Shown here piece by piece: positions 1-7,287 of a stretch of 22,427 nt of DNA. The notes beneath the pieces are model-generated. The model ran no database searches, was not told where the DNA came from, and worked only from the letters and a program-made list of their open reading frames with translations. Source of the stretch: a virus. Both the position numbers and the translations under genes were made by a program. How positions within the stretch are numbered: the first letter of the stretch is position 1; the number at the start of each line of letters is the position of its first letter. The stretch is taken from positions 1 through 22,427 of the IMG/VR virus record IMGVR_UViG_3300005081_000021; one strand, written 5' to 3'.

Positions 1-95
1 CCAGCGGGCTTATAGACAGACAGTGCCTGCTCGTCCTCGATGTACGCCATCCAGCCTACCTTTGGAACGTAGTATTCCCACGTCCCGCCTACCAT
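1..95 (-). CDS. DUF2793-like tail protein, N-terminal fragment (runs off left edge)
   Basis: An open frame starts with ATG at 95, overlapping the TGA stop of the upstream DUF2793 gene by one base (TGATG). It stays open to the left edge, giving 31 codons. A GTG directly in front (98) is an alternative start. The visible peptide contains GTWEYYVPKVGWMAYIEDE, which resembles the conserved Trp/Tyr strand pattern of DUF2793 tail-fibre proteins, including the stretch GSWHFYTPPVGHAVY of its neighbour. Position after the tail tip genes fits a receptor-binding or fibre accessory protein. The remainder lies outside the window, so length and function are inferred only from this motif and the tight coupling. 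Confidence 0.6.
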   Translation of the reverse strand, partial: MVGGTWEYYVPKVGWMAYIEDEQALSVYKPA

Positions 96-991
96 CACGG
101 CGATCCCTTGATGAGGCCGAGTGCGACGAGATCAGCCCGCATGGCGTTTACAAGACGCTTGAGGTCGTTGAGCATGTCGCGCTCGTTCGTGGTGTAGGTT
201 TCGCCAGCGGTTTGTGTGACGGCCTGCTGGTCCGCGGATGCTGGCTGGCTGATAGGATCGGCATTGAAGAAGCCGAGCTTTTGGGAGGGCGATGTGCCGA
301 TGCGCGTGCCCTGCGTGGTGCCGAGCGTGAGGTCGCCGCCGTCCTCGAAGCTGAATCCGTCGATTGCCCATGGAAAGTGAGTGACGGCGGCGTTGACGTT
401 GGTGCCGTCGCAGTAGACGATCGTGCGGCGTCCACGGCGGGCGAGCGTTACACCACTGCCCGATGCGGTCTTGATGGTTACCGGGTAGTTGCCGCTGGTG
501 AAGTCGTCAACGATCCATACGCGCGGTTCCGCTGGGACGATGACTTGCCTGGCAGCCGTCAGCTCGCCGTCGAGCTGCAAAATCGCGCAGCTCGCCTCAG
601 TGTCGGTCAAAACCCAGTCCGCCGAGGCGATGTTCTTGTAGGTCTTGCCGGCCGCGCCACCTGTCGTTTTGAGCACCCACGCCGCGCCGTTCCATTGGTA
701 TTCGTTGCCGTCGGCGTTGTTGTAGACGGCATGGCCGACTGGCGGGGTGTAGAAGTGCCACGAGCCGTTGTAGTAGTGCGCCAGTTGGTTTGCCTTGCCG
801 ACAAAATCGCCGCTCGGAGCGGATGCAACGATATAGACGGCCCCCGGCTGGGGTGAGGCAGGAGGCGATGCGGCGATCCCGGAAACGCCGCCTATCATAG
901 CCTCGATCTGCCGGTTGTTTTCGTTGATGACCACGTATGCCTCGGCTTGCGAGGCGTAGAGGTCCGTCAATCCCAATCGTTCGCTTGCCAT
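95..991 (-). CDS. DUF2793 family tail fibre / receptor-binding protein
   Basis: This 298-aa protein has a short helical N-terminus (residues 2-35), then a DUF2793-like core at about 41-120 with the pattern GAVYIVASAPSGDF, NGSWHFYTPPVG and YQWNGAAWVLK. A beta-rich, Gly/Thr-rich middle follows, and the C-terminal helix ERDMLNDLKRLVNAMRADL is common at the ends of prophage tail proteins. DUF2793 proteins sit after the megatron gene in GTA-like tails and are thought to be surface-exposed fibre or receptor-binding components. The ATG at 991 is supported by AAGGAG six bases upstream, and 18 bases separate it from the preceding gene's stop. The receptor is unknown. The family assignment is from motif recognition; the role is inferred from position. 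Confidence 0.75.
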   Translation of the reverse strand: MASERLGLTDLYASQAEAYVVINENNRQIEAMIGGVSGIAASPPASPQPGAVYIVASAPSGDFVGKANQLAHYYNGSWHFYTPPVGHAVYNNADGNEYQWNGAAWVLKTTGGAAGKTYKNIASADWVLTDTEASCAILQLDGELTAARQVIVPAEPRVWIVDDFTSGNYPVTIKTASGSGVTLARRGRRTIVYCDGTNVNAAVTHFPWAIDGFSFEDGGDLTLGTTQGTRIGTSPSQKLGFFNADPISQPASADQQAVTQTAGETYTTNERDMLNDLKRLVNAMRADLVALGLIKGSP

Positions 992-1009
992 GGTTGACTC
1001 CTTTCAAGA

Positions 1010-2425
1010 TCACAGGATGGCATGCGCAGGGTGGCCGATGCCAACGACCGCACTGACCTGGTAGACGGCGACGCGCACGGATGGCTGCGTACTTCCGAAG
1101 TCGGCTACCTGCTCGGCTGCGGTGTAGATCGCCTCAGGGCTGGACACCGTTATGGTGCGCCGTATCGCCCCGGTGGCGTCGAGCACATGGACCATGTATC
1201 TCTCCTCGGCCTCTCCCAGCGGTATTTCTGACACACCGCGCCAGTCGAGAGCCTTGCGACTACGCCTGCGCCAGCGGATCGTGAGGTCGCCAGCGGCGTT
1301 TCTCTCGCCGCGCAGGTGCACAGGCGAGAACGGCCGTAGGCTATTGCCTGTCGGCGTGTAGTACTGTCCGGTGACCGAGCCGAGCGTTGCGGTGCTGCGC
1401 AGGCTGAGCGCTTTGACCATCACGGTGCGCCCCAGTGACGTAGATACGGTAGCGGGTACGGCGTTGGATAGCATGTAGAACGTCTCCGTACTGCCGTGCG
1501 TACCGATGGCGTGCTCGGTACCTCGGACGCCGCGCTGAAGGCCCGAGAGGATATACGAGCCGTCGGGCTGTAGGTGAGCGTTGAGGAAGCGAATCATCTC
1601 GCCGCCCAGCAGCGCCGTGTTGGCGCCGTTGAACAGCGCCAGGCTGGTTGTGGATTCGAGCGTCGCCGTGCAGTCGCTCACTGGATACACCCTGATGGTG
1701 TGCGCCCAGTCCATGACGGCGGGGTCTGCCGCTTCGAGCGGCTGATACACCGTGCCGACGAACCCACCGGCACTGCTCGTCAGTATCGCCTCATAGGTCG
1801 CCCCCTCATCGAACGACCGGTAGTACTCTGCGCCGCTCCAGCCCGCCTTCTTGACGGCCAGCACGTAGCCGTCTAATCCGCCGTGATAAGCGCTCACGAG
1901 TGGGCAGTCGAGCACGTAGAAGGTCGTCTCCGGGACGACCACGACGTTAACGGTGCGCGGCGGGCTCGGTGTGTACACCGCCGAGTAGCTGAAAATCTCC
2001 GGGTCGTGCTCGGACAGCACCATCTTCACGACGCCGCGCGGGTCGTAGGACATGTCCGTGATGATGTAGGTGCGCGCGCTGCCGTCGATGTCGAGCATCA
2101 AAACATCGCCGGGGTCATATTGCAGATAGGGACGAGGCAGGAACACGGTGTACTTCACCCGGCCGAGCCGCTCGAGGTAGAGCAGCCGGTCCGCCAGTGT
2201 CTTGGCCTGGTCGCGCGTCGTGACCATGTTGACATTGACGTGCACGTCTTTCGGCTCTTCGCCCTGGACCTGCGCGATCACGACATTGGGGGCGTGTCCA
2301 AGGTCGCGGTCGATGAAGCGCAGAAACAGGCGCGATGGCGTCTCCGTCTGGCTGCGCACGACGCGCGTGATGCGCGGCGGCGCTTGCTCGCCGTAGGGCC
2401 GGGCTGCAAGGTCATGGTCAAGCAT
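1010..2425 (-). CDS. megatron tail tip protein, C-terminal part (separate gene)
   Basis: This 471-aa protein looks like the C-terminal half of the long GTA-type megatron protein. It begins MLDHDLAARPYGEQ and continues with RLFLRFIDRDLGHAPNVVIA, then DRLLYLERLGRVKYTVFLP and YDPGDVLML, the tail-hub-like segment that in relatives is in one chain with the N-terminal domain. Later parts include VVPETTFYVLDCPLVS, a GMIRFLNA-like beta region (GGEMIRFLNAHL), SGLQRGVRGTEHAIGTH, and a fibronectin-like C-terminus from about residue 365. The start ATG at 2425 has AGGTGG seven bases upstream and overlaps the previous gene by 8 bases. It lacks the hydrophobic Gly-rich N-terminus found in the genes at 5966 and 6868, so it must assemble with a separately made N-terminal protein. 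Confidence 0.8.
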   Translation of the reverse strand: MLDHDLAARPYGEQAPPRITRVVRSQTETPSRLFLRFIDRDLGHAPNVVIAQVQGEEPKDVHVNVNMVTTRDQAKTLADRLLYLERLGRVKYTVFLPRPYLQYDPGDVLMLDIDGSARTYIITDMSYDPRGVVKMVLSEHDPEIFSYSAVYTPSPPRTVNVVVVPETTFYVLDCPLVSAYHGGLDGYVLAVKKAGWSGAEYYRSFDEGATYEAILTSSAGGFVGTVYQPLEAADPAVMDWAHTIRVYPVSDCTATLESTTSLALFNGANTALLGGEMIRFLNAHLQPDGSYILSGLQRGVRGTEHAIGTHGSTETFYMLSNAVPATVSTSLGRTVMVKALSLRSTATLGSVTGQYYTPTGNSLRPFSPVHLRGERNAAGDLTIRWRRRSRKALDWRGVSEIPLGEAEERYMVHVLDATGAIRRTITVSSPEAIYTAAEQVADFGSTQPSVRVAVYQVSAVVGIGHPAHAIL

Positions 2426-5400
2426 GTCGGGTCCACCTGCTCAAAAAGAGGTCGCTGCCGTCGATCCAGGATCGAATCTTGGCCGCGTCCATGCCAAGGG
2501 CGGCGATGATGGCGCTGCCGTATTTTAGCAGTTCAGCAAGCGTGATGATGATCTCGGCGTGCCAGAATATCCACCACTCGGTCTCATCGGGGCGAGCAGA
2601 CCAGCTACCCTCCATTTGACCAGACGTGACGTATCTGGCATCGAGATAGGCGTAACCACGAGCAAGCAGCGGGCGCGTGAGATGGCGCAGGCTGTCGTCC
2701 GCCAGGTCTGCGTAGAGCGCCGCGCGCATGAAAAGCGCGACCATGTGCGGCTCGTGGTAGTTGCCGTAGGCCGCCGCTGCGTAGTGGTAGCCGTCGCACC
2801 GCCACTCGATGTCGCCGTCGATCACCGTGGCCCCCAAGGTGAGCGGCCAGGCGGGCTCCGTCGTGCCGGACACGCCGTTGCGTAGGCAACGGTAGACGAA
2901 GCCGTTTTTGCCAGCCGATGGACGCACGAAGTCGATTGCGGCGTTGTAGGAGCCGGTCTTGTAGCGCGTCGCGGGCTGCCAGCTCGGTATTGCTGCGGGG
3001 AAGTCCGTCGGCGGGAACAGCGCGTGGCTGGTCCATTCACGGTTGAGCCAGCCAAGGTAGTCGGCCACGATCTGACGCGCCACAGGGCTGCCGCTCAGCC
3101 ACAGGTAGTGGGCGGCCGACTGCAACGCGCGGTATTGGTAGCCGCCCCACTGGGAGTTCGGGTCGACCCAGTTGAAACCCCAGGTGTTGGCCGGTCCGTA
3201 CTCGACTTCTTCCGGGCGGTCGCGGTAGTAGGCGTGGATGAATGGCCCCAGGTCGCCCAGCCGCGCTTGATACTCGAGCTGAGCGTCGCGCAAAAACTGG
3301 GCTTGGGCTTGCGCTCGCCCGTGGTCGCCGAGCTTTTGCCAGACGTGCGGGTATGTATAGCCGGCACCGGGGGACCCACGCCAATCGATGAGTGTGTCGC
3401 GCAGCATGTTTGCGGTATAGGGCGGTGCGTGCGGGTACTCGATCGGCACCTCGGGATAGGGCCTGATGCGCCGAATCGTGAGCGTGCACTCGACCTCTTG
3501 AAAGACCGAGACCCCCACCGCATAGAGGTCCGGGTTGTGGTCGAGCGCCGGGCCGGTCACTTGGTCTCGGAGGAAGAAGTCCCCTCTTTCCAGGTCGAAG
3601 GTTTGCACCCCCGTACCAGCCAAAGAGACCAGGGCGTAGTACCGCGTGCTTGGCGAGTATGTCGGCGCCGTGTCGAGCCAGACATAGACCTCGACGGGGG
3701 CGCTTGCGCCAATTTCGACCCGCACCGTGTCGCTGTCGTTGCGCCAGCGATCCAGAATGCCGCGGCCGAACTGCACCTCGCCTGCTCGCCCGGGGATATA
3801 GACAGTGACGTTGCCGTCGCTGTCGCGCAGAAAGCTGCTCAAATCGACGCCCTGGCGATCGGAGTTTGCGAACGTGCCGTCCAGCGAAAACGCGCTGTCG
3901 GAGATGTGCGGCCGTATCCAGTTGCGGCCGTCGTCCACTGCGTGCGTGACGACGAGCGAATGGGCGTTGGCGGCCCGCGCCTTGGCCCACTTCGGATCAG
4001 CCGTGATGGCGTACAGGCTTTCGTATGCGTCGTCGGCCCAATACAGGGAGTCCACGGCGCAGTCCACCTCGCCCTCGGCCGTCTCGCGCCAGTGCGGCCA
4101 TGCCTCGTAGCGCCCGCCCACCTCGAGCCACGGGCCGACCTCCGTGAGGGTGTAGGCAAGCACCACATACCGGTCGATCTCGGGATCGTATCCGGGCGGC
4201 TTTGATAGCATCACCCGCAGCCCATGCCCAGGCACGTATTCGGTGCCGATCACGTCGTAGGTCCAGCCTTGCAGCGTCGGCTCGTTGACCATGTACTCAA
4301 CCGATTGGAGCGCCGCGACGTTGTCGTAAACAGTCCAGTACCATGCACGCCGGATCGCCGCCAGATAGCTCATGTTGATGGGCGCTCCGGCGATGTATTC
4401 CCACACCTTGGCCATGGTGCTGCGGTATGCCTGGTCGATGCGTTTGACGCGCTCGCCGTAATGCCCTGGCCCATCGGGAATGAAGCCTTCCAGGTGCCCG
4501 CCCGCGTCCACCACGCGCAGCTTGTAGTAGTCTTGATGGCTTTCAAGCTGGATCGGGCGTTTGGCATTGACGAGCCAATGCGGAATCCAGAGCTCCGGGC
4601 TGTCCGGCACCGGCCGGCCGTAGTAGATCGGCTCTAGGGCGCTGGCCAGCAGATCGGCTCGATCGCGCCATGTCTGTGCGCCCGTGACCTCATAGGCAAG
4701 GCAGCAGGCGTGGATCGCGGTGAACTGCCCCTCGCTCGTGCCACTCGACGAGGAAAAATAGCCGTCGCGCCCCAGGATGTCATGCATGGAGTTGACGACG
4801 ATGCCGCGCTCCGAGATGGCGCATGTTTGCTCATGCAACCGCAGGCGCAGCGGCTGGGGAAGTCGCAGGAAGGCGAGTTTGCCGTCGCGCTCTTGCACCA
4901 CGAAGGCGGACGCGCTCATGATGTCGGCGATGACGGAGGACGCCGGTTTGGGTTGAGAGACGAGATAGCCGATGACCTCATCCGTCATCTCGGTCATGTC
5001 CAATCGGTCCAGCGGGAGCCCGCCGCGGCGAGACAGGTCGCCCAAAATCTCGTACAGCTTGACTGGCACCGGGTTGGCCCAGTGACTGACGGGCGGCTCA
5101 TTGCCCACGTCGTTGATTCGCCACTCGGGCGCTTGACCCGGCGTTTGATAGTGGACAAAAAAATCGTAGGTCTCGCCGTCGGGTAGTGGCGGTGGAGGCG
5201 GTATGTCAGCCTCATAGCGCTGCCGTGGGTGCGGGTAGGTATTGACGATCTGGTGGCCGCGCGAGATGACCTCGACCTCGACATCCGGCACCGTCCACGT
5301 TTCGTATTTTTGGACGATGATGTCCTTGAACACCAGATAGGCCCGCCCTCGGTAGGCGGGCGTTTGTGCCGCTCCCAGATGCGCTTGTATCGTAGGGCTT

Positions 5401-5966
5401 GGCATCTGATCCTCCGTGCCGAGATAAATCTCGACATGAAGCTGCTGTGAGGTGTAGCCGATCGCGGGCTTGCTCCAGCGCCGGCGGTCGTAGGCGAGCT
5501 TGCCACCCAGCCAGATGCGGCTCACCCCTGCAATCTCTCCTTCGCAGATCAGGACGGCAAAATCGACTGCGTGCGCCTCGACCTGCTCGGTCTGAATGAT
5601 CGTCTCCGTCTGGTCGCCCACGATGTCCAATTCCTGCGGCACATCGATGGTGACGGGGCGAAACTCGCTCATCCACAGCAATTGCCCCGCGACACGCGCG
5701 AGCCCGTACACGATCGGTATGGGCGCGCCGTACTCGGACAGCGGGACGACCGGCACTTGATCGGCGGCGCGCCGGTCGGTGGCCCGCAACGGCGCGCGCG
5801 TGTCTCGACTCGTCAAGGCGCGCATGACATGGGCGTCAATCATGCTGCCAAGGCTATAGCCGACGAGCCGCCCCACCATGCCAGCGATGGGCGCGGCCAC
5901 CGTCCCGGTCTGGAACAGCGACGCGGCAGCAGTCGAGAAGACGGCAGATAAGGCGATGCTGGCCAT
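2418..5966 (-). CDS. chimeric tail tip protein: duplicated megatron N-domain fused to alpha/alpha-toroid-like enzyme region
   Basis: The protein is 1182 aa. Residues 1-235 and 300-366 match the domain order of its upstream neighbour: hydrophobic N-terminus, VPLSEYGAPIPIVYG, DFAVLICEGEI, IYLGTEDQ, AYRGRAYLVF, then IGYLVSQPKPAS. A proline run sits at 255-262. Residues about 395-1170 are unrelated to standard tail proteins. They hold several helical hairpins typical of six-hairpin glycosidase or lyase folds (about 411-446, 640-675, 940-978, 1070-1111, 1131-1160), a beta-rich block (about 690-835) and a short adhesin-like motif (995-1056, PSWQPATRYKTGSY to GDIEWRCDG). I infer a tip-mounted polysaccharide-binding or cleaving enzyme; the exact family and active site are not recognised. 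The start overlaps the previous stop (TGATG), with a weak AAGGGG ten bases upstream. Confidence 0.75.
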   Translation of the reverse strand: MASIALSAVFSTAAASLFQTGTVAAPIAGMVGRLVGYSLGSMIDAHVMRALTSRDTRAPLRATDRRAADQVPVVPLSEYGAPIPIVYGLARVAGQLLWMSEFRPVTIDVPQELDIVGDQTETIIQTEQVEAHAVDFAVLICEGEIAGVSRIWLGGKLAYDRRRWSKPAIGYTSQQLHVEIYLGTEDQMPSPTIQAHLGAAQTPAYRGRAYLVFKDIIVQKYETWTVPDVEVEVISRGHQIVNTYPHPRQRYEADIPPPPPLPDGETYDFFVHYQTPGQAPEWRINDVGNEPPVSHWANPVPVKLYEILGDLSRRGGLPLDRLDMTEMTDEVIGYLVSQPKPASSVIADIMSASAFVVQERDGKLAFLRLPQPLRLRLHEQTCAISERGIVVNSMHDILGRDGYFSSSSGTSEGQFTAIHACCLAYEVTGAQTWRDRADLLASALEPIYYGRPVPDSPELWIPHWLVNAKRPIQLESHQDYYKLRVVDAGGHLEGFIPDGPGHYGERVKRIDQAYRSTMAKVWEYIAGAPINMSYLAAIRRAWYWTVYDNVAALQSVEYMVNEPTLQGWTYDVIGTEYVPGHGLRVMLSKPPGYDPEIDRYVVLAYTLTEVGPWLEVGGRYEAWPHWRETAEGEVDCAVDSLYWADDAYESLYAITADPKWAKARAANAHSLVVTHAVDDGRNWIRPHISDSAFSLDGTFANSDRQGVDLSSFLRDSDGNVTVYIPGRAGEVQFGRGILDRWRNDSDTVRVEIGASAPVEVYVWLDTAPTYSPSTRYYALVSLAGTGVQTFDLERGDFFLRDQVTGPALDHNPDLYAVGVSVFQEVECTLTIRRIRPYPEVPIEYPHAPPYTANMLRDTLIDWRGSPGAGYTYPHVWQKLGDHGRAQAQAQFLRDAQLEYQARLGDLGPFIHAYYRDRPEEVEYGPANTWGFNWVDPNSQWGGYQYRALQSAAHYLWLSGSPVARQIVADYLGWLNREWTSHALFPPTDFPAAIPSWQPATRYKTGSYNAAIDFVRPSAGKNGFVYRCLRNGVSGTTEPAWPLTLGATVIDGDIEWRCDGYHYAAAAYGNYHEPHMVALFMRAALYADLADDSLRHLTRPLLARGYAYLDARYVTSGQMEGSWSARPDETEWWIFWHAEIIITLAELLKYGSAIIAALGMDAAKIRSWIDGSDLFLSRWTRHA
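5328..5357. repeat. 30-bp exact repeat, copy in chimeric tail gene
   Basis: This stretch is identical over 30 bases to 6251-6280, 923 bp away in direct orientation. It codes for AYRGRAYLVF within the duplicated megatron N-terminal domain (residues 204-213 of the 1182-aa protein). Identity at the DNA level, not only the protein level, suggests either relatively recent duplication or gene conversion between the two copies. Confidence 0.9.
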
Positions 5967-6868
5967 CAGTCGAATGCCCCTTGGCGGACCTTGATCGCGC
6001 CATCGGTCTCGCTCACGGTGAAATAGGCGACACGCTGGAGTTCTTCGATGGTGGCGCGCGCCGCGGATACGTTGACGAGATAGCCCAGCATACCAACATC
6101 GGGCAAGGGGTCCACATGAACGCGGCTTGACGGCATCCCGGCGGCGCGCATCACATCGTCGACGACGGCGCTCAGGGTGGACGGCTCCGCCCTGACGACG
6201 GCGCTGACCTCGGGTATGCGGTTGCCGAAGAGTTCGAGCGGCACGTCAACGAACACCAGATAGGCCCGCCCTCGGTAGGCCGGTGCGAGCGCTGCACCTA
6301 CATCGGCCTGGATGTCCGTGTCTGGTGTCTGGCTTTCCGTGCCAAGGTAAACCTTGACGTGTTCGCTGACGAATTCCGGCGTAGCCAGTTTGCCTGCCAG
6401 GTAAATGGCGCCGACCTCTTCGATCGGGCCTTGGCACAGCAGCACGGCAAAGTCGGCGTAATACTTGTAGTCCACGCGGCGTATTTCCGACGTGACGGTC
6501 GAACTGCTCTTGCCCTGTTTGACCTTGGTAGTGCTGGTACCGATGCTCTCCGTGACGCGCTCGCGCACTTGGGACGCCCAGATGAGCTGACCTGGCACCC
6601 TAGCCGTGCCGTACACCCTCGGAATCGATACCCCGTATTCGGTGATTGGCACGAGATTGGTCTGCCCCAGTCTCGGGCCGTACACGGTGGTCGATGAGCT
6701 TGCCACACCACCACCAACCAGCGCCGGGAACAGATAGGCGCTATCGATGTAGGAGCCGACCATCAAGCCGATCGTGCCGCCTATGGTGGCCGCCGATATC
6801 CCCAGAATCGTGCCGCCAATGCTTGCGCCGATGCTCGCGCCGACGTACGCCAGTGCTACTGTTGCCAT
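5966..6868 (-). CDS. megatron tail tip protein, N-terminal part (separate gene)
   Basis: This 300-aa protein corresponds to the N-terminal section of GTA-type megatron (lambda gpJ-equivalent) proteins. It has a Gly/Ala/Ile-rich hydrophobic segment at 1-55, NLVPITEYGVSIPRVYG at 71-87, RVPGQLIWAS at 90-99, ADFAVLLCQGPIEEV at 138-152, KVYLGTESQTPD at 172-183, PAYRGRAYLVF at 196-206 and a domain ending FTVSETDGAIKVRQGAFD at the stop. In intact relatives this is followed directly by the sequence that here begins the gene at 2425. I chose ATG 6868 because the protein then begins MATVALAYVG, as relatives do; an upstream ATG at 6907 would overlap the NlpC gene by 52 bases. The overlap with that gene's stop is 13 bases. 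Spacing and order place it at the tail tip. Confidence 0.8.
   Translation of the reverse strand: MATVALAYVGASIGASIGGTILGISAATIGGTIGLMVGSYIDSAYLFPALVGGGVASSSTTVYGPRLGQTNLVPITEYGVSIPRVYGTARVPGQLIWASQVRERVTESIGTSTTKVKQGKSSSTVTSEIRRVDYKYYADFAVLLCQGPIEEVGAIYLAGKLATPEFVSEHVKVYLGTESQTPDTDIQADVGAALAPAYRGRAYLVFVDVPLELFGNRIPEVSAVVRAEPSTLSAVVDDVMRAAGMPSSRVHVDPLPDVGMLGYLVNVSAARATIEELQRVAYFTVSETDGAIKVRQGAFD
6251..6280. repeat. 30-bp exact repeat, copy in megatron N-terminal gene
   Basis: This is the partner of 5328-5357, identical over 30 bases, coding for AYRGRAYLVF at residues 197-206 of the 300-aa megatron N-terminal protein. The flanking sequence diverges immediately on the right side (GGG versus CGG) while the encoded proteins stay similar. 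Confidence 0.9.
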
Positions 6869-7287
6869 GGTGCGTACCTGTAGATAGCCACGGTGCGCCG
6901 CTGCCACTGCGGCGCGTAATCGTGCTCGATGACCCGACCCATGGGCCAGTAGCTGTGGATCATGCCCAGGCCGTGCGGCAAGTCGCTGATGATCGCCACA
7001 TGCTGCGGATGAGTGACGATGTGAAAGAGCGCGATGTCGCCCGGCTCGGCCTGCTGCACCCGGACGCAGTAGCGGTCGAGCCCGGTTTCGAGCAGCCCGG
7101 CCTGCGGGCGGATGTCATAGTCCAGCACGTCATGGACCTCGGCACCGACCGCACGGCGAAACACCTCGATCACCAGGCCGATGCAGTCCACGCCGCGGCC
7201 CAGCACGCGGCCGCGATGCGCGAACGGCGTGCCAATCCATCGGCGCGCCTCTTCGACTAGACGCTCTCGATATAGCCGGACTTCCAC
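6856..7287 (-). CDS. NlpC/P60 family tail peptidoglycan hydrolase (lambda gpK-like)
   Basis: The 143-aa protein is a phage-type NlpC/P60 cysteine peptidase. The N-terminal helix EEARRWIGTPFAHRGRV leads into GVDCIGLVIEV with catalytic Cys35. His96 (PQHVAII) and His111 (GMIHSYWP) fit the second and third positions of the triad. Such proteins sit at the tail tip and open the cell wall during DNA entry. The start is taken as GTG at 7287, with GGAG seven bases upstream, because no ATG exists between it and the conserved helix. This makes a 31-base overlap with the DUF2163 gene. Its position between the hub and megatron genes is that of gpK in lambda and of the NlpC gene in gene transfer agents. 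Confidence 0.88.
   Translation of the reverse strand: MEVRLYRERLVEEARRWIGTPFAHRGRVLGRGVDCIGLVIEVFRRAVGAEVHDVLDYDIRPQAGLLETGLDRYCVRVQQAEPGDIALFHIVTHPQHVAIISDLPHGLGMIHSYWPMGRVIEHDYAPQWQRRTVAIYRYAPWQQ

Noticed and set aside
3024-4205. Long plus-strand open frame (393 codons) opposite the chimeric tail gene
   Set aside because: It is antisense to a gene with clear domain similarity; long antisense frames are expected in GC-rich DNA. Its translation shows no recognisable domain and it has no start signal.
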